A DNA stretch of 64,000 nucleotides from CBFIGX01 sp965662265 (lineage in GTDB: Bacteria; Bacteroidota; Bacteroidia; Flavobacteriales; UBA7430), in the NCBI GenBank assembly GCA_965662265.1, contig CBFIGX010000005.1, forward strand, positions 1 through 64,000, written 5' to 3'. Positions 44,572-53,270 of the stretch are shown here, piece by piece. Made by a program: the position numbers and the translations under genes. Within the stretch, counting starts at the first letter, position 1; each line of letters begins with the position of its first letter. Under the pieces are notes generated by a model. It had not been told where the DNA came from and did not search any database. It saw nothing but the letters and a program-made list of their open reading frames with translations.

Positions 44572-45852
44572 CTAATAGTTGTATTTATCTTTCCATCTTA
44601 ACTTCAAGAATTCGCGCATAGCGCGCTCTCTTGAATTATCAGAAGGATCATAAAGTTTTGTTCCTTCTAACTCATTCGGTAAATATTCTTGCTCAATAAA
44701 GCTATTCTCAATATTATGAGGATAATTATATTCTTTACCATAATCTAAATCTTTCATGAGTTTTGTTGGTGCATTTCTTAAATGAATTGGCACTGATAGA
44801 GAACCGGTCTGTTTTACGAGTTCTTGAGCTTTGTTTATTGCTTGGTATGAAGCATTACTTTTAACTGAACTAGCCAGATAGGTAACGCACTGAGCCAATA
44901 TAATTCTGCTCTCAGGGTAGCCGATACTACTGACTGCCTGGAAACAATTATTCGCGATAACTAGTGCTGTAGGATTTGCATTACCGATATCTTCACTCGC
45001 TGCAATCAATAACCTTCTGGCAATAAACTTAACATCTTCGCCGCCTTCAATCATTCGAGCTAACCAATAAACTGAGGCGTTAGGATCTGAACCTCTAATA
45101 GATTTTATTAATGCAGAAGCTATATCATAATGCATTGGACCATCTTTATCATATGAACTAACAACTTGTTTTGCATATTTTTGCACAAGTTTATCAGTAA
45201 TAACTATACACTCGGATGGATGCGAATTGACAATTAGTTCAAAGATATTAAGAAGCTTTCGTGCATCACCACCTGACAAACGAAGTAAATCATCATACTC
45301 ATTTATCTTAATGTTTTTGGTAGAAAGTATAGAATCCTTATAAATTGCTCTGTCTAGAATTGCTTTTAGATCTTGTACACTAAAATGCTCCAATTTATAA
45401 ACTTGACAACGAGATAACAAAGCAGGTATAACTTCAAATGAGGGATTTTCTGTAGTAGCACCAACAAGAGTAATTATTCCTGTTTCTACAGCACCTAAGA
45501 GTGAATCTTGTTGAGACTTACTAAATCGATGAATCTCATCAATAAAAAGAACAGGACTATTTGTGCCAAACAAACCTCTTGCTTTCGATTTTTCAATAAC
45601 ATCTCTAACATCCTTTACACCTGAATTGATAGCACTGAGAGTGAAAATTTCTCTTTTGAGTTGTTTTGCAATAATTTGTGCTAAAGTTGTTTTTCCAACT
45701 CCCGGAGGTCCCCATAGAATAATTGAGGGAAAAACCCCAGCCTTAATTGCTTGCCTCAATACAGAAGAATTTCCTACCAAGTGATTTTGCCCAATATAAT
45801 CATCAATACTTTTGGGTCTTAACCTATCTGCTAAGGGTTGCTTCATTGTCAT
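44572..45852 (-). CDS. rarA: Replication-associated recombination protein RarA (MgsA)
   Basis: This 426-residue AAA+ ATPase acts at stalled replication forks. Seen are LADRLRPKSIDDYIGQNHL, Walker A GPPGVGKTT (about 49-57), Walker B LFIDEIHRFSKSQQDSLL, sensor 1 GATTENPSF, and LLSRCQVYKLE. The C-terminal MgsA-type tetramerisation region follows with GSDPNASVYWLARM and ASEDIGNANP. The length and order match RarA. The start is one of two close ATG codons. Confidence 0.95.
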   Translation of the reverse strand: MTMKQPLADRLRPKSIDDYIGQNHLVGNSSVLRQAIKAGVFPSIILWGPPGVGKTTLAQIIAKQLKREIFTLSAINSGVKDVRDVIEKSKARGLFGTNSPVLFIDEIHRFSKSQQDSLLGAVETGIITLVGATTENPSFEVIPALLSRCQVYKLEHFSVQDLKAILDRAIYKDSILSTKNIKINEYDDLLRLSGGDARKLLNIFELIVNSHPSECIVITDKLVQKYAKQVVSSYDKDGPMHYDIASALIKSIRGSDPNASVYWLARMIEGGEDVKFIARRLLIAASEDIGNANPTALVIANNCFQAVSSIGYPESRIILAQCVTYLASSVKSNASYQAINKAQELVKQTGSLSVPIHLRNAPTKLMKDLDYGKEYNYPHNIENSFIEQEYLPNELEGTKLYDPSDNSRERAMREFLKLRWKDKYNY

Positions 45853-45868
45853 CAGTTCAATATAAATT

Positions 45869-45876
45869 CAAATATA
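45869..45876 (-). promoter_or_regulatory. Candidate -7 element of rarA
   Basis: On the minus strand TATATTTG matches TAnnTTTG, 17 bases before the rarA ATG. It is immediately downstream of the terminator of the preceding lipoprotein gene, a compact terminator-promoter junction. Confidence 0.38.
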
Positions 45877-45881
45877 GAGCT

Positions 45882-45906
45882 AAAAAAACCCACTTGAGAG
45901 TGGGTT
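45882..45906 (-). terminator. Intrinsic terminator after the 46282 lipoprotein gene
   Basis: On the minus strand an 8-bp stem AACCCACT/AGTGGGTT (45887-45906) with a 4-base loop is followed by a T-run (A-run 45882-45888 on the plus strand). It lies about 30 bases past the stop at 45935. Confidence 0.82.
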
Positions 45907-45934
45907 ATAAATTAATTTATAGAATAATATAATC

Positions 45935-46282
45935 CTATAGTTTAGTGTCGAGAATATAAACTATCTCCTTTTGATGTTCGATAGAAGTTCCTTGTTTTTC
46001 CATCTGTTTAATGACCACTTTCTTTTTTGTTTCAGGTTTTAACTTAGACTTTTTAAGAATCATCAATATTTTTTTAGCCTTCATAGAATTGTCTGCCTCA
46101 ACATCTAGTGCTTTAGAGACAAATTCAGATAGTTTTGAAATTTCCTTTACAGTTTCTTCTTTAGTTAGTTCGCTAGTCACAGCGACTTTCTCAGAGGCTG
46201 GTTCTATTGTTTTAGAACTGTTGTTTTGACAAGAAAATAATATCGAAGATACTATTGCAAATACAATTGTAAGTAATCTCAT
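45935..46282 (-). CDS. Small lipoprotein of unknown function
   Basis: The ATG at 46282 gives a lipoprotein precursor of 115 residues (MRLLTIVFAIVSSILFSCQN, Cys18). The mature part is charged and helical (Lys-rich, for example KAKKILMILKKSKLKPETKK), with a Ser/Thr-rich linker after the lipid anchor. There is no recognised domain. The frame starts 13 residues earlier in the longest reading but lacks support there. It lies between dnaK and rarA with its own terminator. Confidence 0.65.
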   Translation of the reverse strand: MRLLTIVFAIVSSILFSCQNNSSKTIEPASEKVAVTSELTKEETVKEISKLSEFVSKALDVEADNSMKAKKILMILKKSKLKPETKKKVVIKQMEKQGTSIEHQKEIVYILDTKL

Positions 46283-46330
46283 AGTGTTTGGTTTAGTTAA
46301 GACAATATTAACAATATTCAATAAAGCTGC

Positions 46331-46360
46331 AAAAAAAAAAGCCCTCTAAATTAGAGGGCT
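46331..46360 (-). terminator. Intrinsic terminator of dnaK
   Basis: On the minus strand an 8-bp GC-rich stem AGCCCTCT/AGAGGGCT (46340-46360) with a 5-base loop is followed by a T-run (ten A at 46331-46340 on the plus strand). It is about 22 bases past the dnaK stop at 46383. Confidence 0.86.
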
Positions 46361-46382
46361 ATCAAAATAATATAGATGCACA

Positions 46383-48272
46383 TTATTTAACTTCTTCGAA
46401 GTCTACATCAGTAACATCTTCTGTTTTTTGCTCTTCAGCATCAGGTGCAGATGTATTTGCCCCGCCTTCATTAGACTGTGCATACATCTCTTGAGATGCC
46501 TCTTGAAAAATTCGATTTAAAGTTTCCATTGATTTATCAATTGCATCAAGATCTTGAGATTCATGTGCTTTCTTTAAATCTCCAATTGCTTCTTCGATTG
46601 GCTTTTTCTTATCTTCTGGTAGCTTGTCACCGAATTCTGCCAACTGCTTTTCGGTTTGAAAAATCATTTGATCAGCGGCATTGAGTTTATCAACTTTTTC
46701 TTTAACCTTCTTATCAGCATCTTCATTTGCTTTTGCTTCGTCACGCATCTTTTGAATTTCTTCTTCAGTAAGACCTGATGAAGACTCAATTTTAATGTGC
46801 TGCTCTTTACCAGTAGATTTGTCTTTTGCAGATACCTTCATAATTCCGTTCGCATCAATATCAAAAGTAACCTCAATTTGAGGGACTCCACGTTGTGCCG
46901 GTGGTATATCTGTTAGTTGGAAGCGACCGATAGTTTTGTTGTCTGCAGACATTGATCGCTCGCCTTGTAATACATGTATATCTACTGCTGGCTGATTATC
47001 TGCTGCTGTAGAAAAGACTTGTGATTTATTAGTAGGGATTGTTGTATTAGCGTCAATTAACTTGGTAAATACACCGCCCATAGTTTCAATACCCAATGAT
47101 AATGGTGTTACGTCAAGCAATAAAACATCTTTAACCTCTCCTGTTAAAACACCACCCTGAATTGCTGCACCAACCGCAACTACTTCATCTGGATTTACTC
47201 CTTTAGATGGTTTTTTTCCAAAAAACTCTTCTACAATCGCTTGAATAGCTGGAATACGTGTAGATCCACCAACTAAGATAACTTCATCAATTTCATTTTT
47301 GTCTAAACCAGAGTCAAGTAGTGCTTTTTTACATGGCTCTATGGAACGTTGAATTAATGAATCCGCCAATTGCTCAAATTGTGCACGTGTTAATGTTCTT
47401 ACGAGGTGTTTTGGGCCTGAAGAGGTAGCTGTAATATAAGGAAGGTTTATTTCTGTTTGTGTAGAGGAAGATAGTTCAACCTTTGCTTTTTCTGCTGCTT
47501 CTTTAAGACGCTGTAAAGCCATAGGATCTTGTCTCAAATCGATACTTTCTTCATTCTTAAACTCCGATGCCATCCAATCTATAATGACCTGATCAAAGTC
47601 ATCACCACCAAGATGCGTATCACCATTTGTAGATTTCACTTCAAATACACCGTCACCTAGTTCTAATATGGAAATATCAAACGTACCACCACCTAAATCA
47701 AAAACTGCAATATTTACATCGCTGTCTTTCTTATCTAATCCATAGGCTAAAGCTGCTGCTGTAGGTTCGTTAATAATTCTACGCACTTTGAGTCCGGCAA
47801 TTTCACCAGCTTCTTTTGTTGCTTGACGTTGCGCATCATTAAAATACGCAGGAACTGTAACTACTGCTTCTGATACATCGTGTCCTAGATACTCCTCTGC
47901 TGTTTTCTTCATTTTCTGAAGTACCATTGCAGAAATTTCTTGAGGGCTATACATACGTCCATCAATATCAACTCTTGGAGTATTATTATCACCCTTAACT
48001 ACTTTATAAGGTACAGATGAAACTTCTTTTTTACATTTATCAAAAGATTCACCCATGAAACGCTTAATGGAATAAATTGTATTTTCTGGATTCGTAATGG
48101 CTTGACGTTTTGCAGGATCTCCTACCTTACGTTCACCGCCCTCAACAAATGCAACAATAGAAGGTGTTGTACGTTTCCCTTCTGCATTAGCAATTACTAC
48201 AGGCTCATTAGCTTCCATAACCGAAACACAGGAGTTCGTAGTACCTAGGTCAATTCCTATAATCTTACTCAT
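46383..48272 (-). CDS. dnaK: Hsp70 chaperone DnaK
   Basis: This 629-residue ATP-driven chaperone binds hydrophobic segments of unfolded proteins together with DnaJ and GrpE. The ATPase domain shows IGIDLGTTNSCV (5-16), AVFDLGGGTFDISIL and VILVGGSTRIPAIQ. The substrate domain has LLLDVTPLSLGIETMGGV and VTFDIDANGIMKVSAKDKST. The C-terminus ends in the EEVK-like tail (VDFEEVK). No dnaJ or grpE is adjacent. A palindromic ATTGAC/GTCAAT lies 37 bases upstream; no CIRCE element is seen. Confidence 0.98.
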   Translation of the reverse strand: MSKIIGIDLGTTNSCVSVMEANEPVVIANAEGKRTTPSIVAFVEGGERKVGDPAKRQAITNPENTIYSIKRFMGESFDKCKKEVSSVPYKVVKGDNNTPRVDIDGRMYSPQEISAMVLQKMKKTAEEYLGHDVSEAVVTVPAYFNDAQRQATKEAGEIAGLKVRRIINEPTAAALAYGLDKKDSDVNIAVFDLGGGTFDISILELGDGVFEVKSTNGDTHLGGDDFDQVIIDWMASEFKNEESIDLRQDPMALQRLKEAAEKAKVELSSSTQTEINLPYITATSSGPKHLVRTLTRAQFEQLADSLIQRSIEPCKKALLDSGLDKNEIDEVILVGGSTRIPAIQAIVEEFFGKKPSKGVNPDEVVAVGAAIQGGVLTGEVKDVLLLDVTPLSLGIETMGGVFTKLIDANTTIPTNKSQVFSTAADNQPAVDIHVLQGERSMSADNKTIGRFQLTDIPPAQRGVPQIEVTFDIDANGIMKVSAKDKSTGKEQHIKIESSSGLTEEEIQKMRDEAKANEDADKKVKEKVDKLNAADQMIFQTEKQLAEFGDKLPEDKKKPIEEAIGDLKKAHESQDLDAIDKSMETLNRIFQEASQEMYAQSNEGGANTSAPDAEEQKTEDVTDVDFEEVK

Positions 48273-48308
48273 ATCTATGATTTTTTAATTTAATGTTTAG
48301 AGTTACGA

Positions 48309-48323
48309 ATTGACTAGGTCAAT
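48309..48323. promoter_or_regulatory. Palindrome upstream of dnaK
   Basis: ATTGAC-TAG-GTCAAT is a perfect 6-bp inverted repeat with a 3-base spacer, 37 to 51 bases before the dnaK ATG. It could be a repressor operator, but such short palindromes also occur by chance in AT-rich DNA. No canonical TAnnTTTG element was found in the same gap. Confidence 0.3.
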
Positions 48324-48358
48324 CATTATGCCAATACATTTAGGAGAGATTTTACCAT

Positions 48359-48400
48359 AAAAAAAGTCATGTTTTGACAGTTTACCCATCAAATCATGAC
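48359..48400 (-). terminator. Intrinsic terminator after the 49517 lipoprotein gene
   Basis: On the minus strand a 12-bp stem with one mismatch (GTCATGATTTGA paired with TCAAAACATGAC, 48366-48400) and an 11-base loop is followed by seven T (48359-48365 on the plus strand as A). It lies about 25 bases past the stop at 48426. Confidence 0.75.
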
Positions 48401-48425
48401 ATTACATATGACAGAATGTCAATAA

Positions 48426-49517
48426 TTAATTATAGCGAGCTTCAATTTCACCATCACCATTAAGTATGAAGTAAGCAAAATTCAAATGTTTGGTAATATC
48501 AGAGGAGGAAATTTCATCATTGGTATCATTATTAATTTTTACACCTATTACATTTGCATAAGATCTAGACGATAATAACCCAATACCAACGTCTATGTTA
48601 GAGTACTCTGGACGCTCTGTAACTATAGAACTGCTAGACTGGTTAAGTAATAGATAATCAGACAAATCTTTACCTGCTATATTCAGGGTAAAATCTAAGC
48701 ACCTGTGAGAAATCACAAAACCACTTGTACTTTGAGGTGTTTCTGTTCCAAGAACCTGTCTATAAACGTTGGGATTAGGCTCTATATTAGCCGCTATAAA
48801 TGACAGGAATTGTTGAGGATCAATGGTGATGAACATATCTTCTCCCCCATTTGTATTAATTGATTGCTTAAGAGGGAAATTCCAATCTATATACTTATGC
48901 ACTGTGTCATTTAGATTGGCTATTTGCTGTTCAATATAATGGAATCTAATTACTAATTCATACAATTTACCACCACGAATACTATTCCACTCTGCGTTAG
49001 CAGCATACCCATCTGTTAAAATGTTCAAAGGAGTTACTGTATTGGGTTTAATCAACTGAGGTGTCTCTAACAAATCAATGGCGCGTTCAGATTTCGCGGT
49101 AACAGAGTCCGAAACTTCAAGTTCTATTGAATAAAACTTGTTATCATATAAGATTTCATTCGTTTTATATATAACTTGAGCTGGTGAACTAAAATCACCT
49201 TCGGGCTTATCAAAAACGTCAGTGGGTTCTAGAGTAATACTTCTATTACTAACTCCATTAGATGATGAATGTTCAAGAAGTCTCAACTCTACATTGTCAT
49301 CATTGTAATATATAGAGTCAAATTCTTGTGCCATCATCATCACGTTTCCTTGACCTAAGAAGGCTTTATTAAGTTTAACGTAATGTGTACTATCATCTAC
49401 ATTTAAGATACTGTAGATTACTGGAATGTCTTTCCATTCAGCAGTTATGTCTAAATCATTTTCACACGAAGGTAAAAATGCAAGAGTAATTAATCCAATA
49501 AGAGTTTTTCTAATCAT
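48426..49517 (-). CDS. Envelope lipoprotein, DUF4249-like
   Basis: The 363-residue precursor has a lipobox (LAFLPSCEND, Cys18). The mature protein is beta-rich and Asn/Ser/Asp-rich with segments like DIPVIYSILNVDDSTHYVKL and NAEWNSIRGGKLYELVIRFH. It resembles DUF4249 and related lipoproteins, but with lower confidence than the one at 13277, and no receptor is beside it. Transcription ends at 48359-48400. It is divergent from the lectin-like gene with a 53-base gap carrying two -7 elements. Confidence 0.62.
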   Translation of the reverse strand: MIRKTLIGLITLAFLPSCENDLDITAEWKDIPVIYSILNVDDSTHYVKLNKAFLGQGNVMMMAQEFDSIYYNDDNVELRLLEHSSSNGVSNRSITLEPTDVFDKPEGDFSSPAQVIYKTNEILYDNKFYSIELEVSDSVTAKSERAIDLLETPQLIKPNTVTPLNILTDGYAANAEWNSIRGGKLYELVIRFHYIEQQIANLNDTVHKYIDWNFPLKQSINTNGGEDMFITIDPQQFLSFIAANIEPNPNVYRQVLGTETPQSTSGFVISHRCLDFTLNIAGKDLSDYLLLNQSSSSIVTERPEYSNIDVGIGLLSSRSYANVIGVKINNDTNDEISSSDITKHLNFAYFILNGDGEIEARYN

Positions 49518-49522
49518 GAAAG

Positions 49523-49530
49523 CAAAGGTA
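49523..49530 (-). promoter_or_regulatory. Candidate -7 element of the 49517 lipoprotein gene
   Basis: On the minus strand TACCTTTG matches TAnnTTTG and ends 6 bases before the ATG. That would make the transcript nearly leaderless. Only the -7 half is supported. Confidence 0.35.
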
Positions 49531-49541
49531 TAATATTTTCT

Positions 49542-49549
49542 TACTTTTG
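49542..49549 (+). promoter_or_regulatory. Candidate -7 element of the 49571 operon
   Basis: TACTTTTG matches TAnnTTTG, 21 bases before the ATG at 49571. It sits 12 bases from the divergent -7 element at 49523-49530, so the two promoters overlap. Confidence 0.4.
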
Positions 49550-49570
49550 TTTAGTTACCAATAGAAGCTT

Positions 49571-50788
49571 ATGAAACAATTATCATGCCTTTGTCTTTTT
49601 ATTACTTTTATCCATATACAGATGAAAGCACAGCAAACAGTTCAGCTTAAACTTAACCAGTTAATGCTTGACGAATCGTTTTCGGAAATTAATGATTTGT
49701 GGCCTGTTATTACCAATGATGACAATTTTTTTGTGTTCGACAAAGGTGAGTTTTTCATGAATCGAGTTAAACAAGGAGCACCCTATGCACTGATGAGTAA
49801 TTGGGAAAATGACTTAAATGCATTTAGGATCCAAGCATCTGTTATGCTTGGTCCTTCAGAGTCGAATAACCAATCTATCGGATTAATTATTAGAGCAAGT
49901 TCAGATGGACAGAGCGCATTAATGATTGACATAAATAAAAATAATCGATTTAGGGTTCGTCAATTAGTTTCTGGTAATTATGTTACCGTAACAGATGAGA
50001 GCAAAGACGGATGGATTAAAAATTCATCTATAAAAGGTATCAATGAGTATAATGATATAGAAATCAGAACCAATGGTAAAGATCATGACTTGTACATCAA
50101 TGGATCCCTTGTATTTACTTTTACAATTGATGACTTAAACAGTGGTAATATTGGACTATTCATAGGTCCCAATACGAAAGCAAGGATAGATTATATTTCT
50201 GTGTATGCAGATGAATTTTATCGCGACAAAAACAAAATTTATTTGACTGACGATGAAATTAGAGACCTAATTTATCAAAATGAAAAATTAGAATTAGAGC
50301 TTGAGCAATCTCTTGATGCTCGTGCTTTAGAATTACAAAATGCAATACGTATACTTGAAAATCAATTAAAAGCAATGCGTCTTGTAAATGAACAGTTAGA
50401 TATAGAAAATTCACAATATGCAGTCATTAAATCTGCTATCGATACTAGCCAAACACAATTACTTCTCGATCTAAGTCATAAAGTTATTAATAACACACTT
50501 GAAAATCGGCAGTTAAAAATAGAGCATAAAATTTTAAGTGATTCTCTAAAAAAAGTGAAATTAAACTATGAAAATTTAGAATTAGAATTATTTCAAAAAG
50601 TGATTGATGTTAAAACTGAAGAACAATTATTTATAGATTCTGTTTTAACTAAATTTTGTATTAATGATACCATCTATTTAAATTTAGACTCTTTAGTGAT
50701 CGACTCGGTTTATTTAGATCATATTAAAAAAAATAATTTCACTCAAGACTCTATTTCAAAAGAGATTAGCGAACCCATAACGGAATAA
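49571..50788 (+). CDS. Secreted lectin-like protein with coiled coil
   Basis: This 405-residue protein has a signal peptide (to QMKAQQ). A concanavalin-like/LamG or DUF1080-type beta-sandwich spans about 30-215 (FRIQASVMLGPSESNNQSIG, LYINGSLVFTFTIDDLNSGN, KARIDYISVYADEF). From about 225 to 345 a Leu/Glu/Lys-rich stretch is predicted as a coiled coil (NEKLELELEQSLDARALELQ, KAMRLVNEQLDIEN). The C-terminal 50 residues are acidic. No catalytic residues are apparent, so it may be a structural or binding protein. It is followed by panB two bases after its stop. Confidence 0.72.
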   Translation: MKQLSCLCLFITFIHIQMKAQQTVQLKLNQLMLDESFSEINDLWPVITNDDNFFVFDKGEFFMNRVKQGAPYALMSNWENDLNAFRIQASVMLGPSESNNQSIGLIIRASSDGQSALMIDINKNNRFRVRQLVSGNYVTVTDESKDGWIKNSSIKGINEYNDIEIRTNGKDHDLYINGSLVFTFTIDDLNSGNIGLFIGPNTKARIDYISVYADEFYRDKNKIYLTDDEIRDLIYQNEKLELELEQSLDARALELQNAIRILENQLKAMRLVNEQLDIENSQYAVIKSAIDTSQTQLLLDLSHKVINNTLENRQLKIEHKILSDSLKKVKLNYENLELELFQKVIDVKTEEQLFIDSVLTKFCINDTIYLNLDSLVIDSVYLDHIKKNNFTQDSISKEISEPITE

Positions 50789-50790
50789 TT

Positions 50791-51609
50791 ATGTCTCCAC
50801 ACACAAATAAATTCAAGAAAATAACAACCAATGTGCTTCAAGAAATGAAGCGTGATGGAGAGAAAATATCTATGTTAACTGCTTATGACTTTACTATGGC
50901 TAAAATGGTGGACTCAGCTGGTGTAGATGTCATTCTTGTTGGAGATTCAGCCTCTAATGTTATGGCTGGTCATCAAACTACACTACCCATAACACTAAAC
51001 GAAATGATTTATCACGCATCATCTGTAGTAAGAGCTGTTAATAGAGCTTTAGTCGTGGTGGACTTACCGTTCGGTACTTATCAGGGTAACTCAATAGAAG
51101 CATTAAATTCTGCTATTAAAGTAATGAAAGAGTCTGGAGCTCATTCAGTAAAGCTAGAAGGTGGATCCGAAATTATTGAATCTGTACGACGAATTTTAAC
51201 TGCTGGAATACCTGTCATGGGTCATCTGGGATTAACTCCTCAATCAATATATAAATTTGGAACCTATACGGTTAGAGCTAAGGAAGAGGCTGAAGCTAAA
51301 AAACTACTCGATGATGCACTACTCCTTGAATCGGCAGGTTGTTATGCGATTGTTCTTGAAAAAGTACCCGCAAAACTTGCTGAAAAAGTAGCTAAAAAAT
51401 TAAGCATACCAGTTATTGGAATCGGTGCAGGTTCAAAAGTTAACGGTCAAGTACTTGTTACACATGATTTACTGGGGATGACTCACGAATTTAACCCTAG
51501 ATTTCTCCGAAGATATTTATCATTATACGATCAAATTACTGGGGCAATAACATCTTATGTAAAGGATGTAAAAAGTGCAGAATTTCCTAATGAAAACGAG
51601 CAATATTAA
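50791..51609 (+). CDS. panB: 3-methyl-2-oxobutanoate hydroxymethyltransferase
   Basis: This cytosolic enzyme forms ketopantoate from 2-oxoisovalerate and 5,10-methylene-THF in pantothenate synthesis. The 272-residue protein has SMLTAYDFTMAKMVDSAGVD, ILVGDSASNVMAGHQTTLPI, the magnesium-binding acidic residues, AHSVKLEGG, MGHLGLTPQSI, YAIVLEKVP and IPVIGIGAGS. It overlaps the next gene by one base (TAATG). Confidence 0.96.
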   Translation: MSPHTNKFKKITTNVLQEMKRDGEKISMLTAYDFTMAKMVDSAGVDVILVGDSASNVMAGHQTTLPITLNEMIYHASSVVRAVNRALVVVDLPFGTYQGNSIEALNSAIKVMKESGAHSVKLEGGSEIIESVRRILTAGIPVMGHLGLTPQSIYKFGTYTVRAKEEAEAKKLLDDALLLESAGCYAIVLEKVPAKLAEKVAKKLSIPVIGIGAGSKVNGQVLVTHDLLGMTHEFNPRFLRRYLSLYDQITGAITSYVKDVKSAEFPNENEQY

Positions 51610-52277
51610 TGATTGACATTCTTTATGAAGACAATCATTTGATTGCTCTAAACAAAAAGTCTGGAGATATTGTTCAGGGAGACAAAACAGGAGACAAACC
51701 CTTGAGTGAATTTGTTAAAGACTATCTTCGTAAGAAATATAATAAACCCGGAAATGTATATTGCGGTGTTGTCCATCGAATAGACAGACCAGTTACTGGA
51801 GTAGTTATTTTTGCCAAAACAAGCAAAGCACTTTCTAGGATGAATAACTTATTTCGGGAAAAAGACCTTCAAAAAACATATTGGGCAATTATCAATAATA
51901 TGCCCGAAAAAGAAGAAGCTACACTAACTCATTATTTGATCAAAAATGGTCGAAATAATAAATCTCAAGCATTCAACTTTCCAAAAGAAGGCGCATTAAA
52001 ATCCATACTCAGTTATAGAACAATAAAAAAATTAGATAAATATTTTTTAGTCGAAGTGCAACCAAAAACAGGAAGGCATCATCAAATCCGAGTGCAACTG
52101 GCTCATATAGGATCTACAATAAAAGGAGATCTTAAATATGGGGCAAAACGATCAAACAAAGATGCATCTATAAATCTTCATGCTAGACAACTCGAATTTG
52201 TTCATCCTGTTAAAAAAGAGTCTATCCTAATTATTGCGCCACCACCAAATACGCCTATATGGAATGCTTGCTTATAA
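51609..52277 (+). CDS. RluA-family pseudouridine synthase
   Basis: This 222-residue enzyme makes pseudouridine in rRNA or tRNA. It lacks an S4 domain. The catalytic motif is VVHRIDRPVTGVVIFAKTSK with Asp in HRID, and the family features LYEDNHLIALNKKSGDIVQG, LQKTYWAI, KTGRHHQIRVQLAHIGSTI and LHARQLEFVHP are seen. The exact RNA target is unknown. It is coupled to panB, a link without clear functional meaning. Confidence 0.92.
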   Translation: MIDILYEDNHLIALNKKSGDIVQGDKTGDKPLSEFVKDYLRKKYNKPGNVYCGVVHRIDRPVTGVVIFAKTSKALSRMNNLFREKDLQKTYWAIINNMPEKEEATLTHYLIKNGRNNKSQAFNFPKEGALKSILSYRTIKKLDKYFLVEVQPKTGRHHQIRVQLAHIGSTIKGDLKYGAKRSNKDASINLHARQLEFVHPVKKESILIIAPPPNTPIWNACL

Positions 52278-52286
52278 GTTTGTGTA

Positions 52287-53270
52287 TTAAGTACTTTTTG
52301 ATTTATACCATTTTGTGAAATCCTGAAGAGTTTGTTGAGTAGTTTGTTGTGGTTCGTAACCGAGGTCTGTTTTAATTTTTTCAATATTTAAACTCATAGA
52401 ATATTTTAAAACAGCAACACCATAGGTGGTGATACTGGGTTCCACATCTTTTATTCTACCTACTATCTCATTAAGTTTAGCTGCAAGAAATGCAACAGAA
52501 TATGGTACTTTAGTGAGTTTCTTATTATAATTTAACTCATTTAAAATCTGCATCATAGTACCCCAAAGATTTACCGTTTCTCCATCTGTTACATTATATA
52601 TCTTTTGATCAGCTATCTCTGGTTTATCTATGCATAGCTTGACCGCAAAACACAAATTATTTATAGACGTAAAATCGACTTTATTTTTTCCATCGCCAAC
52701 AACCTTAAGTTTATTGTCTTTATATGCTCTTATTACTCGTGGAAACACATTTGTATCACCTAATCCAATAATTGCCCTAGGCCTAAGTACTGTTCTGTGA
52801 TATCTAAGATTAGAATTTAAAACTAGTTGCTCAGAAAGCGCTTTAGTTTCCGCATAGTAACCAGTAAAATTATTCGGCAAATCATCCGACTCTTTGATAT
52901 TCAACTTGTTAGAATAAGAAAAGTATACGTTAGCAGAAGATACATATATCAAGTGAGTTTTATCTGAACATACATTAATAATATTTTCAGTAACACAAAT
53001 ATTTGCTTTATGAAAAGAGTCATACGTACCCCAAATAGAGGATTTTGCAGCACAATGAATAATGCAGTCGAACCCTGAAAGTTCAGAGGATACAAAACTT
53101 TGATCAGATAAATCGCCTACAATAATAGGGATAGATAATGCTTCTAGTTGTTTTGCCTTTTGTACATTTCTTCCTGTCCCAACTACTTGAGCTTCGGGAT
53201 AATTTTTAATTAAATAACGAAGAATTTGTCCTCCTGCAAATCCTGTAGCACCTGTAACTAGAAACCTCAT
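52287..53270 (-). CDS. NAD-dependent epimerase/dehydratase (extended SDR)
   Basis: I start the gene at the ATG 53270, which overlaps the nitroreductase stop by the usual ATGA; an ATG at 53279 would add three residues. The 327-residue protein has the Rossmann motif TGATGFAGGQIL, IVGDLSD, CAAKSSIWG, and the SDR catalytic YxxxK as YYAETK. It belongs to the extended SDR/3-beta-HSD-like group. Candidates include a sterol-like or nucleotide-sugar substrate, not determined. Confidence 0.87.
   Translation of the reverse strand: MRFLVTGATGFAGGQILRYLIKNYPEAQVVGTGRNVQKAKQLEALSIPIIVGDLSDQSFVSSELSGFDCIIHCAAKSSIWGTYDSFHKANICVTENIINVCSDKTHLIYVSSANVYFSYSNKLNIKESDDLPNNFTGYYAETKALSEQLVLNSNLRYHRTVLRPRAIIGLGDTNVFPRVIRAYKDNKLKVVGDGKNKVDFTSINNLCFAVKLCIDKPEIADQKIYNVTDGETVNLWGTMMQILNELNYNKKLTKVPYSVAFLAAKLNEIVGRIKDVEPSITTYGVAVLKYSMSLNIEKIKTDLGYEPQQTTQQTLQDFTKWYKSKST

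Noticed and set aside
48273..48425. CIRCE heat-shock element upstream of dnaK
   Set aside because: No TTAGCACTC-type inverted repeat is present; the only palindrome is ATTGAC/GTCAAT, and the longer hairpin at 48366-48400 is a terminator of the upstream gene.
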